DNA of 64,000 nucleotides from contig NZ_JAOWKX010000004.1 of assembly GCF_025751585.1 (NCBI RefSeq), positions 248,001-312,000 on the forward strand. The letters are read 5' to 3'. Positions 49,601 to 59,191 of the stretch are shown one piece after another. The first letter of the stretch is position 1; each line of letters opens with the position of its first letter. Source of the DNA: Fluctibacter corallii (GTDB taxonomy: Bacteria > Pseudomonadota > Gammaproteobacteria > Enterobacterales > Alteromonadaceae). The position numbers and the translations under genes are program-made. The notes below the pieces were generated by a model, which searched no databases, was not told the origin of the DNA, and saw only the letters and a program-made list of their open reading frames with translations.

Positions 49601-51008
49601 ATACGTCTTCGCTTTTCCAATTCCAATAACACCCCTCTATTCGTCCCGTCTTATCGGCCAAAAACATACTTTCCACGTGGGGGGCAATATTACTGAGTCT
49701 TCCAATTTGCTCTGGAGAGAGCACGCATTTAGTTTGTAATTCTGTATTGATAACGTGTTCTTTTTTAGCTTCTTCCATAGCGCTAAACAAATCAATTTGC
49801 ATAACGTTTCGGCGAATATCTTCAAGCTCACTATGAAATTGCTTTTTTAGTTGCGTATGTAGTGATGAGGCTTCGAGTTGAATGAGGGTATTGATACGTG
49901 AATAGATGAGATAATCGAAACATAAGATAGAAATCACGCTACCCATCATGACAATGCCCATAAATACACGTTTTACATCTAGCTGGGTAAAGGCGTAGTT
50001 GTGTGAGACGAATCGCACTTTTAACAGCGAACTAGCACCTAATAAAATAAGCAGTGCAGCAATCGCAATGGTGACAATACTGGGAGATAGGTACAGCTTG
50101 GCGAGTTGAATATCTGACTGTGGAGCGAATCCAATAATAAATAAGCGTTGTTTTTTGTCGCTGATAGATACATCACGTAAATCTTCGTGATCGCTTTGGT
50201 TAAATTTAACATTAAATTGTTGAGGGGAAATATAAATACGGTATCTAACTCCCGCCATTTCACGTTCAACAATGCTGCTTTCACTGATTAATCTGCTGCT
50301 AGTGTAATGCTTTGGCGGTGTAGGGGCGTCTTTCTCGGCTTGTTGGCTATTTTCAGAATCAAGTGAAGTGAGGGAGGAAACTAAAATATCACTGAGTAAA
50401 TTATCAATTTTTATCCCACTTGGCGACTTCTTAAAGTCTTGCTGTAAAAACACTTCTCCTTGTTCTGTCACGATAAAGTAGCTGATTAACCGGGTATTGG
50501 TTTTATTCAGGGGAGGCAAAATGTGATTAGGAAGTGATAAATAAAAATCGGATCCTTCTACAGAAAAACGTGTGTAGTTGGGCTTTAATGATTTTTCGTC
50601 AGTAATTTCTACGTGTCGCAGATAAGGGGCTTGTCTCGCTTCATCTTGCATCACTTGTGCAAGGCTGTCGTTTGTATTTTCTGGTTGTGATTTATTGAGG
50701 TCGTCAGGAAGCGAATCAGTAAGCCCTTGTTTGTTGTTGTCGCTAACGTAAGTGCTGACAGCTTGACCTTGTTTAAATGCCGCTTTTTGCAGAAATTTTG
50801 AAATGTTTTCTAGCCGATCGATAGATTGCTGAAAGCCTCGCCCTATGCGATCAATTTCACGGAAATGTAACTGATCTATGGTTTGGGCATTACTGATAGT
50901 TTTTAAATAGTAAAATATACCAAATGCAATAATGGCCGAAGATATACAAAAAATGATAAAAAACAGCGGAGATCGTCTGTGCTTGTGCATAGGCAAAGCG
51001 ACGTCCAT
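46602..51008 (-). CDS. Giant multi-pass membrane protein, putative sensor with P-loop-less NTPase-like domain
   Basis: A 1468-residue protein not assigned to a family. Visible plan: membrane helix 13-35; first extracytoplasmic region to about 305; helices about 308-325 and 347-368; a second extracytoplasmic region about 370-635 with Cache-like features (FAVFENATGKVLYHT); a cluster of helices about 635-830; a third region to about 985; a helix about 988-1010; a cytosolic part about 1010-1400; and two final helices 1408-1450. In the cytosolic part SPLLVIKNLSAIALD followed by LQIIIISDVSP resembles Walker B and sensor strands of STAND-type NTPases, but no P-loop is seen. A winged-helix-like part (LYQLATDHFANPLNKDALEHLIRRGYVV) follows. 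Ends are flanked by 14-bp repeats. Confidence 0.7.
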   Translation of the reverse strand: MDVALPMHKHRRSPLFFIIFCISSAIIAFGIFYYLKTISNAQTIDQLHFREIDRIGRGFQQSIDRLENISKFLQKAAFKQGQAVSTYVSDNNKQGLTDSLPDDLNKSQPENTNDSLAQVMQDEARQAPYLRHVEITDEKSLKPNYTRFSVEGSDFYLSLPNHILPPLNKTNTRLISYFIVTEQGEVFLQQDFKKSPSGIKIDNLLSDILVSSLTSLDSENSQQAEKDAPTPPKHYTSSRLISESSIVEREMAGVRYRIYISPQQFNVKFNQSDHEDLRDVSISDKKQRLFIIGFAPQSDIQLAKLYLSPSIVTIAIAALLILLGASSLLKVRFVSHNYAFTQLDVKRVFMGIVMMGSVISILCFDYLIYSRINTLIQLEASSLHTQLKKQFHSELEDIRRNVMQIDLFSAMEEAKKEHVINTELQTKCVLSPEQIGRLSNIAPHVESMFLADKTGRIEGCYWNWKSEDVSADISSREYFKAAKRCASQPDPDAPCRKELILQRLANLRNGLFQTQIAVATNDDTYPVQSASVVLDVFTYSILPRNFAFAVFENATGKVLYHTNENLSLMDNFYAATNNDNRVLKAVEYGNASATSQPFRGEYYGDLHYITVGRLHDHHDWSLAVLYKKQDMQLLNLIVVITSLLTTGLFYLTIFLLLRLTRRFIPWYALVRSTRRHGTFYLYLTTYTILLMSICLYISLQTLTLFHSLAMWLLSVLCLTYVAVIRTNRAYHFAPWLIGAAVFVGVITLASIPSLALGEEIIMGTVIIAMTTFAMTYLSDVRYIESSNKDTTALNKPKLESVENTKQCLFISYMLAFTALVCIPPSVSFTYHAADHVINKVELMESKDLVDKLEKKINKREHYFALFNIQNKANRAFSNLFFCLPTSTEHGDVERLWQIKYSELSAFCASSETSHSKHIDILTDRLQKATPKHSSQTSFSLMASLLKSSGSSAELIATLNSIHSHTNGASVISLAVQDRIYHAIQHNLFVLMAFALIVGVLGWYVISHIVLNRIIGSHIIEQHRNEDKRSEIESDLTNLFDGSEQHQRVMILRPRRSTIERILSQHKTRLLFSGCLDIQAELRQKQMRTETQEKSVFAKLVPPLSGEAKVSVSESPEQHMETEEDVILRLKDTVRHCHHDSPLLVIKNLSAIALDKTYRHKALEFIEFAMHFPHLQIIIISDVSPLYRLTKQQYYPNADCTQMACATEIMRWASLFTQFSKYYDWFPCHGRIREFPEHPYEILRRECTSWPELERVEQVFVRYHLSIKMNDKKTRSKISFLYDFLNQSERSLFEWLELKVKKAEQNIFKETILQHWTNSEITAFFVEKAGATYRYRWELCTKEERLLLYQLATDHFANPLNKDALEHLIRRGYVVNRGNWELASASFGSFILHAEKHSEMRDWIEDSKESPWRYIRIPLFILVFSLLAIVMYAATEAYETILGLLTATLTLVPVLLRNITLFKGTSTLE

Positions 51009-51100
51009 GTAGTGGCACTTTATCTATTAAGTGTAGTTAATATTGGATTTATCTCACATTATCTGTACTTTGAATCGCTGAATTGTATGGGTTTTGCACA

Positions 51101-51142
51101 CCACGTGTTGGACACCACGTGTTGGACACCACATGCACAAAT
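51101..51142. repeat. 14-bp tandem repeat upstream of the giant gene
   Basis: Units CCACGTGTTGGACA, CCACGTGTTGGACA and a degenerate CCACATGCACAAAT. The unit length and the pattern CCAYGTGYYSSASA are shared with the nine-unit array at the other end of the gene. Confidence 0.8.
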
Positions 51143-51175
51143 ACCCGTTTTAGCCTGCAGTTAGAATAATTAAAT

Positions 51176-52075
51176 ATGAATAATCTGGTTTTTCATCCTA
51201 TTTACAGTCAACTATCGTTGCCTCATCGACACCGTTTCCCAATTGAGAAATATGTCGGTATCCGTGATGCATTATGTACTCACGGGGTATCGAAAGCACG
51301 TTTCGTGCAACCTGATGCATTCACGCTTGAACAGGTATGTGAATTTGTTGACCCTGCGTATATGACGGCGTTGTATAACGGAACGCTCGACGCAAAAGCG
51401 ATGCGCCGCATTGGCTTTCCATGGTCTGAGCAACTGGTAAAGCGAACACTAACGGCTGTGGGCGGGACGGTGTTAACCGCAGAGCTTGCTGAAAAATATG
51501 GCATTGCGCTGAATTTAACTGGCGGCTATCACCATGCGTTTTATGATTTTGGTTCAGGGTTTTGCATGGTGAACGATTTGTTTATTGCTGCTAATCGCTT
51601 ATTGCAGTATCGCGATATCGACAAGGTATTGATTTTTGACTGTGATGTCCACCAAGGGGATGGCACGGCCAAGTTAGCTGAAGACCGTTCCGATATTTTC
51701 ACGGTGTCGATTCATGGTGAGAAAAATTTCCCTCATAGAAAGCAAATATCAGATATCGACATTCCGCTGCCCAAGGGAGCGGGAGACACACTCTATTTAG
51801 AAGCACTTGAAGAAACGCTGTACTTGGCATTTCGCCAAGCCAGGCCCGACGCAGTCATTTATGACGCGGGTGTCGACATTCATATCGATGACGATTTGGG
51901 ACACTTGAATGTCACTACATCCGGTGTTTTTCAGCGAGATAAGATGGTTATAGATTATTGTAAGGCGCATAATGTGCCTGTTATGGCGGTGATTGGCGGC
52001 GGGTATCAACGTGATATTCCCGCGCTTGTTGAGGTGCATTTGCAGTTGTTTAAAGCGGCGAAGGTATACGATTAA
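51176..52075 (+). CDS. HDAC-like (class IV type) deacetylase
   Basis: A 299-residue member of the arginase-deacetylase fold. The zinc and catalytic motifs are GGYHHAF (tandem histidines), FDCDVHQGDGT and DAGVDIHIDDDLG. Bacterial relatives act on acetyl-lysine or small amides; the substrate is not evident. Position shows no operon partner. Confidence 0.88.
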   Translation: MNNLVFHPIYSQLSLPHRHRFPIEKYVGIRDALCTHGVSKARFVQPDAFTLEQVCEFVDPAYMTALYNGTLDAKAMRRIGFPWSEQLVKRTLTAVGGTVLTAELAEKYGIALNLTGGYHHAFYDFGSGFCMVNDLFIAANRLLQYRDIDKVLIFDCDVHQGDGTAKLAEDRSDIFTVSIHGEKNFPHRKQISDIDIPLPKGAGDTLYLEALEETLYLAFRQARPDAVIYDAGVDIHIDDDLGHLNVTTSGVFQRDKMVIDYCKAHNVPVMAVIGGGYQRDIPALVEVHLQLFKAAKVYD

Positions 52076-52136
52076 TAACGTGGCGGCGCAGCTGATTTAG
52101 CGTATTATATGCATGAAAAAAATAGGTTCTGCAAAT

Positions 52137-52166
52137 GTGACGCTACGCTAGACGGTGGTGTATAAT
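52137..52166 (+). promoter_or_regulatory. Probable promoter of the 63-residue protein gene
   Basis: TATAAT at 52161-52166, an exact -10, with GTGACG 18 nt upstream as -35. The gene starts 58 nt downstream. Confidence 0.5.
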
Positions 52167-52224
52167 GCGTGTACGATGTTATTGGATTATTTAATTATGA
52201 GGCAACGTATGAGGGGCATAGCGT

Positions 52225-52416
52225 ATGTTTAGCTTCTTTCGTTCTAAGCTAACGGCTGAGCAACAAGAATTACTTAACACGGTACAAAATAGCGGTGCCA
52301 AAGTACGCGTTGTTGGCAGAGGCACAGTGGAAGTTGATCAAGACAGCATCATAAATTCAAAGCAGTATGCTGATGCAGTCAAAATGGCAGAGCAACTCGT
52401 CGCTAATAAAATTTAA
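52225..52416 (+). CDS. Small conserved-looking protein, unknown function
   Basis: A 63-residue soluble protein: an aromatic start MFSFFRSKLTAEQQELLN, a short beta-like region (AKVRVVGRGTVEVD) and a C-terminal helix (YADAVKMAEQLVANK). GAGGGG precedes the ATG and a good promoter lies upstream, which supports a real gene. Family not recognised. Confidence 0.6.
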   Translation: MFSFFRSKLTAEQQELLNTVQNSGAKVRVVGRGTVEVDQDSIINSKQYADAVKMAEQLVANKI

Positions 52417-52482
52417 GTCTTCATATCGAATTAAGGACGCTGTCACTCACGTTTCATACGTACATCTACGGAAAGACAATCT

Positions 52483-53325
52483 ATGCTCGCCTTCCTTATT
52501 CTTCCCATTTTAGGTACAGGGTTTTACATTTTAATTAACGATCCTCAGGCGTTTATTCGATTGCATCGCTACCAAGGGCAGTTACTGTATTTAAAGTGTT
52601 TGGGGTATGGATTAATGTGTTTCTTGCTTGCGTTTATATTAGGGGCAAGCATCAATTACCTTTTACCGCCACAACTCCACTTATCAGCTTTTTCTCTAAC
52701 ATTACCACTGGATGTTCATGCGGGATTGGTGTCTGGTTTGCAGGCTATGCAACTGGGTAATGCGGCACAATTAAACCAAGTTGCCTGGTTTATCATTTTG
52801 TCGCTATTGATGTTTTTCATCGCTTCCGGCTGGTGTTGGCTGAGTGATTTGGCGTTAAAACGCCGCTCAGAAAAAAATGGCATTGATGCGAAAATTTTCC
52901 TAATGAAGCAACTGGTTAAAGATAGTCCAATGGACAAAATGCTGTTAGACGCGTCGTTACAAATTCAGCCCATGTTATTTAGCTTATCAAATCGAAAGGT
53001 GTATGTAGGGTTTGTATCAAGTATGGGGGAGCCCACAGAAAATGAAGGGATGGATCAAGAAGTCCGTATTGTTCCTATAATGAGTGGCTATCGCGATACC
53101 AATACACTGGTTCCGGTCTTCGAACATGAATATCATCGGCTAGACAAAGCACTAAGAAAAAGCTTAAGTATTACCATCCGTCAGGAATTAATCGACACTG
53201 TGTGCCCGTTTAGTTTCGACGTTTACAAGCAGGTTATTCAAACTAAACCTGCTGTCGATAAAAAATTAACCTTGGTATTTCAGCCTTCACCGCCAACCTA
53301 TACTTGGCAGGTGAAAGCTGAGTAA
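52483..53325 (+). CDS. Membrane protein of unknown function
   Basis: A 280-residue protein with three hydrophobic segments, about residues 3-20, 41-65 and 100-123, followed by a cytosolic domain of about 150 residues (IFLMKQLVKDSPMDKMLLDASLQIQ, then IVPIMSGYRDTNTLVPVFEHEY). GGAAAG precedes the ATG. No catalytic motif seen. It is convergent with the carbonic anhydrase gene, 14 bp between stops. Confidence 0.75.
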   Translation: MLAFLILPILGTGFYILINDPQAFIRLHRYQGQLLYLKCLGYGLMCFLLAFILGASINYLLPPQLHLSAFSLTLPLDVHAGLVSGLQAMQLGNAAQLNQVAWFIILSLLMFFIASGWCWLSDLALKRRSEKNGIDAKIFLMKQLVKDSPMDKMLLDASLQIQPMLFSLSNRKVYVGFVSSMGEPTENEGMDQEVRIVPIMSGYRDTNTLVPVFEHEYHRLDKALRKSLSITIRQELIDTVCPFSFDVYKQVIQTKPAVDKKLTLVFQPSPPTYTWQVKAE

Positions 53326-53339
53326 ATGCAGTCGCCGAG

Positions 53340-54212
53340 TTAGTCGCTAATAGGGGAAAGTAGCGCTGGGTTTGTTACCAGATTGCGTACACCGTGCGCG
53401 TGATCTTCGTTGAATGTGTTGTCTTCACACCACGATTTCAGACTCGATATATCCAGTTTCTCAACGTTGGGGCGTACGCGCCAAGTCACCTGTAATGGTG
53501 AACCTTGCTCGTTGTAACTTGGCCCTGTCGTAGACCCTAAATACTGCACTGGTTTTCCTGTATTTGAGGGGATATTGAGTGCTTGGTGCAATCCATTTTG
53601 CTTCGCGACCTTATTCACCTTATTCGCATCAAGGGCGCTTTTGTCGTTAACCACGACAAATACTTGGGCTTCTACACGTAACTGTGGATTCTTATTGGCA
53701 TCGCTTAAACAGGCGCCAAGGGTGGGCCCTGGTGTGATGTCAGCAGATGAATGCACGTAGTGAAACTCTACGGTATCGCCTACCTTCACACCACCATGCT
53801 TGCCAGCACAAACCGCTTCTTTAAATGGCGTTGATTCACTGTCAGAGAGTTGACCAGAATACACATAGCCGGTGTTGTGTCCTTTACCGTCACCATTACC
53901 TGCATAGCTTGCGAATTCACCGCCAGCATGTTCCGCATTTTTGTGGAAATGAATGTTGCATAGATTCATTTGAGATGAAGCGGGGGAAAGCGAGAAGTGT
54001 GTGCGGTTATCGCCTTTTTTATCATCAATATTTCGGGGAGATTGAGGCCCGAACCCTGCGCCTTGGGTATTAGTAGACAGTGCCGCGCGCTGTTGGGAAA
54101 TAACGCTATCATCCACAGCGTTGTCATGTTTGTGATCGCCTGCAAATGATGCACTGATTGGGGTTAAACTCAATACGGATAACGCTATTCCGATCTGTAG
54201 ATTCCGATTCAT
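53340..54212 (-). CDS. Periplasmic delta-class carbonic anhydrase
   Basis: A 290-residue protein with a signal peptide (cleavage near SFA at 24). The block CNIHFHKNAEH at 85-95 supplies candidate zinc histidines 88, 90 and 95, followed by EFHYVHSSAD; this pattern is that of delta-class carbonic anhydrases (Pfam CA_like), first known from marine algae. Several cysteines could form disulfides in the periplasm. It would interconvert CO2 and bicarbonate outside the membrane. AGAGGAA precedes the ATG. No transporter is adjacent. Confidence 0.8.
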   Translation of the reverse strand: MNRNLQIGIALSVLSLTPISASFAGDHKHDNAVDDSVISQQRAALSTNTQGAGFGPQSPRNIDDKKGDNRTHFSLSPASSQMNLCNIHFHKNAEHAGGEFASYAGNGDGKGHNTGYVYSGQLSDSESTPFKEAVCAGKHGGVKVGDTVEFHYVHSSADITPGPTLGACLSDANKNPQLRVEAQVFVVVNDKSALDANKVNKVAKQNGLHQALNIPSNTGKPVQYLGSTTGPSYNEQGSPLQVTWRVRPNVEKLDISSLKSWCEDNTFNEDHAHGVRNLVTNPALLSPISD

Positions 54213-54242
54213 TTGATTCCTCTAATTATTGTTGTTTCTCAG

Positions 54243-54512
54243 TTATTGTTGATTTCGACGTTTTAAATTGTCAAAGTCCTTTAGTAATAACTCAAGCTCT
54301 TCTTCGTCGCCGACAAAAAATTGCTCCCGATGCTCGCCAAGGTGCTGCGCTTTTTCCATCAGTGTTCGTTCAAACTTACTGTTCATACGCGAAAACTTAT
54401 GCTCAAGCTGCTGCCACTCGTCTTCAAGCTCCATACTCATAAGATGAACTTGCAGTTTTAGTTCATCTCGAAGCGATTTTAATTTTAACCAGATAGACAG
54501 TTCATCACTCAT
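54243..54512 (-). CDS. Small coiled-coil protein, unknown function
   Basis: An 89-residue, fully helical, highly charged protein (LKSLRDELKLQVHLMSMELEDEWQQLE). GGAG lies 7 nt before the ATG, supporting translation. It precedes the carbonic anhydrase gene by 30 bp on the same strand and may be co-transcribed. Function unknown. Confidence 0.65.
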   Translation of the reverse strand: MSDELSIWLKLKSLRDELKLQVHLMSMELEDEWQQLEHKFSRMNSKFERTLMEKAQHLGEHREQFFVGDEEELELLLKDFDNLKRRNQQ

Positions 54513-54625
54513 CAGATGTCTCCATACGCAATTCTACATAGTAAATGTAGCACCGTTTTATCACTAGTGAATGACAATCAAAGGATTACGTTGCCAGAAC
54601 GTGTGAGAAGGGAAGGGTTAATGAA

Positions 54626-54662
54626 GGCGCAGCAAGCCTGTATTACATAGTGTTGCTGCACC
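54626..54662 (-). terminator. Possible terminator after fadH
   Basis: GGTGCAGCAA and TTGCTGCGCC (one mismatch) enclose a 17-nt loop about 55 nt past the fadH stop; no clear T-run follows. Confidence 0.35.
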
Positions 54663-54715
54663 TAATTGAATTACAAGGCGTTATTCGGTGAATCTACTCA
54701 GCCACCGATAGACCG

Positions 54716-56752
<2,037 letters not shown>

Positions 56753-56767
56753 CTATTCTTGTCATTT

Positions 56768-56785
56768 CATTCCGACAACGGAATG
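56768..56785. promoter_or_regulatory. Inverted repeat upstream of fadH, operator candidate
   Basis: CATTCCG ACAA CGGAATG is a perfect 7-bp palindrome 25 bp upstream of the fadH start and between the divergent fadH and kinase genes. Likely a repressor site; the regulator was not identified. Confidence 0.5.
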
Positions 56786-56890
56786 CTGTTAAACTGATCC
56801 TGATGGGTAAACTGTTAACAAAAGGATATACATTATTAACATCCTACAACTTGTCCGACCATTTGCAAATATCTGAAACCCTTAATAGAT

Positions 56891-57934
56891 ATGAAAGATT
56901 ATATTGAATCTCTTAAACTGACTGATACGACGCTTGTGCAACCACTGTGGAGTGGTTACGGCCAAATTCTTCGAGGTTACAGCCAAGCATTGCATGCGCC
57001 TGTGGTTATCAAATGGGTCAACCCGCCTAACGTCGCATCGCACCCCAGAGGATGGAATACCGCCGCGTCTCACCAACGAAAGTTGCAGTCATTTGCCACG
57101 GAAAGACAGTTTTACCTTTTCCATCGCTTACCGAGGAGGGAAAAAGGTGAACTCAGCTGTTTGACTGCCAACTTGCTTGCATCTGAGCAAGAAGGTCAAG
57201 GTTATGTGTTTGTGTTGGAAGATTTAGCCGCCAAAGGCTTTACTCAGACATCTGCAAACGTGAATGCGCTTGGGCACAGCGAGGCAATTGCCAAGGCGAC
57301 TGCGAAGGGGCCTTCTAGGGCATCTGTCGAGACGCACATTCGCACAGTACTGTATTGGTTAGCTGATTTCCATGCCTATTATCTTGTGAACGACACGTCG
57401 GTGCTTCCTGATGTCGGTAGTTATTGGCATTTAGCAACACGACTAGATGAATGGCAGGCCATGGCCGACGGTCAATTAAAACAGTGTGCTAAACACATTA
57501 GCACCACATTGCATCGGGCCCAATTTAAAACGTTGCTACACGGCGATGCAAAATTGGCTAACTTTTGTTTTACTCAATCAGGTGCTTGTGCTGCTGCAGT
57601 AGATTTTCAGTATGTAGGGCAGGGCGCAGGCGTGCAAGATGTCGCGTATTTTTTGGGAGGCGTGTTGAACTCAAAACAGTTGTTTAGCACTGAAAAACAC
57701 TGGTTGTCTTGTTATTTTTCTCGGCTTGCATCGACATTAGACAATTTGAATGCGGATATTCCTACAGATGACGTAGTAGCCGAGTGGCAGATGTTATATC
57801 CCTATGCCTGGGCTGACTTTCACCGATTCCTAGCGGGTTGGAAGCCAGATCATGTTAAAATCAATGATTACATGGCGTGTCAAACCGATAGGGTATTGAA
57901 AGCGCTAAATGCCTGCAGCAGAGACAACGAATAA
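56891..57934 (+). CDS. CHK/EcKinase-like phosphotransferase
   Basis: A 347-residue protein-kinase-fold enzyme related to choline/ecdysteroid kinases. The catalytic loop is LLHGDAKLANF (HGD, then the Asn) and the metal aspartate lies in AAAVDFQYVG. The N-terminal lysine is in VVIKWVNPP. It probably phosphorylates a small hydroxylated molecule; the substrate is unknown. It is divergent from fadH. Confidence 0.82.
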   Translation: MKDYIESLKLTDTTLVQPLWSGYGQILRGYSQALHAPVVIKWVNPPNVASHPRGWNTAASHQRKLQSFATERQFYLFHRLPRREKGELSCLTANLLASEQEGQGYVFVLEDLAAKGFTQTSANVNALGHSEAIAKATAKGPSRASVETHIRTVLYWLADFHAYYLVNDTSVLPDVGSYWHLATRLDEWQAMADGQLKQCAKHISTTLHRAQFKTLLHGDAKLANFCFTQSGACAAAVDFQYVGQGAGVQDVAYFLGGVLNSKQLFSTEKHWLSCYFSRLASTLDNLNADIPTDDVVAEWQMLYPYAWADFHRFLAGWKPDHVKINDYMACQTDRVLKALNACSRDNE

Positions 57935-58043
57935 TCTAAAAAACAACAGATGCAATGTAGAGAGAATCGCGGTATTTTTTGCATCGTTTCAAAATACAGA
58001 GGCATAGCCCTCTTTTTAGTAATTGTGATGTTGATGTAAAGTG

Positions 58044-58988
58044 ATGAGTTCATTTTTTTCAGAAGCGCCGGCTAATGCCGTACTGATGGTGCCACCACGG
58101 CACTTTGGCTTTAATCGTGAAACCAGCAAAGACAATGTGTTTCAGCACCGCCCTACGACCTCCTCTGAGCGCGTTCGACAATCAGCCGTCAGCGAGTTTA
58201 ATGCCATGGTGCATAATTTGGAGCAGGCAAAGATAAGCGTCGTGATCATGGATGCTCACGACGAGAAACACACGCCCGATGCAGTTTTTCCGAATAACTG
58301 GTTAACGACTCATCCCTCGGGAGAGGTTCTACTATACCCAATGCATACACCCAACCGACAAGCGGAAGTGAAGCCCAAGGCACTCAAGCGTGTGCTTAAC
58401 GAAGCGGGATATGCGGTTAATCAGTTAATGGATGTTGCGACGCTTGAAGCCCATTGCTCTGGCAGTTTAGAGGGCACGGGGGCAATGGTTTTTGATCATA
58501 CCAATCAGCGTATTTTTACTGCACTGTCGGAGCGTTGTGACAACGTATTGCTTGAGCGCCTTTGCCACTACGGAGGCGTAAACGATTACATTACGTTTGA
58601 TACCCAAGGGTCAACAGGAACACCGATTTATCATACTAACGTGCTAATGAGTATTGGCCCGACGCTGGCGATTGTGTGTAAAGAAGCCATCGTTAAAGAC
58701 CAACGGGCACGTGTTATGAAGGCACTGAATGCAACGCATGACGTGATGGAGATTTCCATGGCGCAAATGGAAACACAATTTTGCGGCAACATATTGGCCG
58801 TTAAAAATCGTCAGAATGAAACATACTGGGTTATGTCGTCTTCTGCGTATCATGGCATGTCTGCATCGCAACAAGCACAACTCAAGGAGCACGGCCTTCC
58901 GGTAGTATCTTCTATTGAGACTATCGAGCGTGTGGGCGGAGGGAGCTGTCGATGCATGGTGGCTGAGATTTTTCTACCAATATTGTAA
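58044..58988 (+). CDS. ctlX: CtlX-type amidinohydrolase (citrulline-utilisation family)
   Basis: A 314-residue member of the arginine deiminase/amidinotransferase superfamily. PDAVFPNNW carries the catalytic Asp region, the central CSGSLEGTGAMVFDH the Glu/His region, and the C-terminal GGGSCRC contains the nucleophilic cysteine. This layout is that of the CtlX group, which acts on citrulline or related ureido/guanidino compounds. The ATG at 58044 directly follows a GTG at 58041 that could also serve. Confidence 0.83.
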   Translation: MSSFFSEAPANAVLMVPPRHFGFNRETSKDNVFQHRPTTSSERVRQSAVSEFNAMVHNLEQAKISVVIMDAHDEKHTPDAVFPNNWLTTHPSGEVLLYPMHTPNRQAEVKPKALKRVLNEAGYAVNQLMDVATLEAHCSGSLEGTGAMVFDHTNQRIFTALSERCDNVLLERLCHYGGVNDYITFDTQGSTGTPIYHTNVLMSIGPTLAIVCKEAIVKDQRARVMKALNATHDVMEISMAQMETQFCGNILAVKNRQNETYWVMSSSAYHGMSASQQAQLKEHGLPVVSSIETIERVGGGSCRCMVAEIFLPIL

Positions 58989-59191
58989 AAAAAATGAGCA
59001 GTTGTGATGGTTACTTCGCGTATTTTATATTGTTCCCTGTCATTTAAAGGTAAACTGCAAGGGTTTGTATTTGGCCGCAGCACACGAATATAGAGTTGCG
59101 CCGGCCTCGCACCGCCTCTAACACCTTATAGCCAGATAACGATAATCGATGTGTCTGCGCGGTCGTCAATAAGAACAGCAGTAGGAATTCT

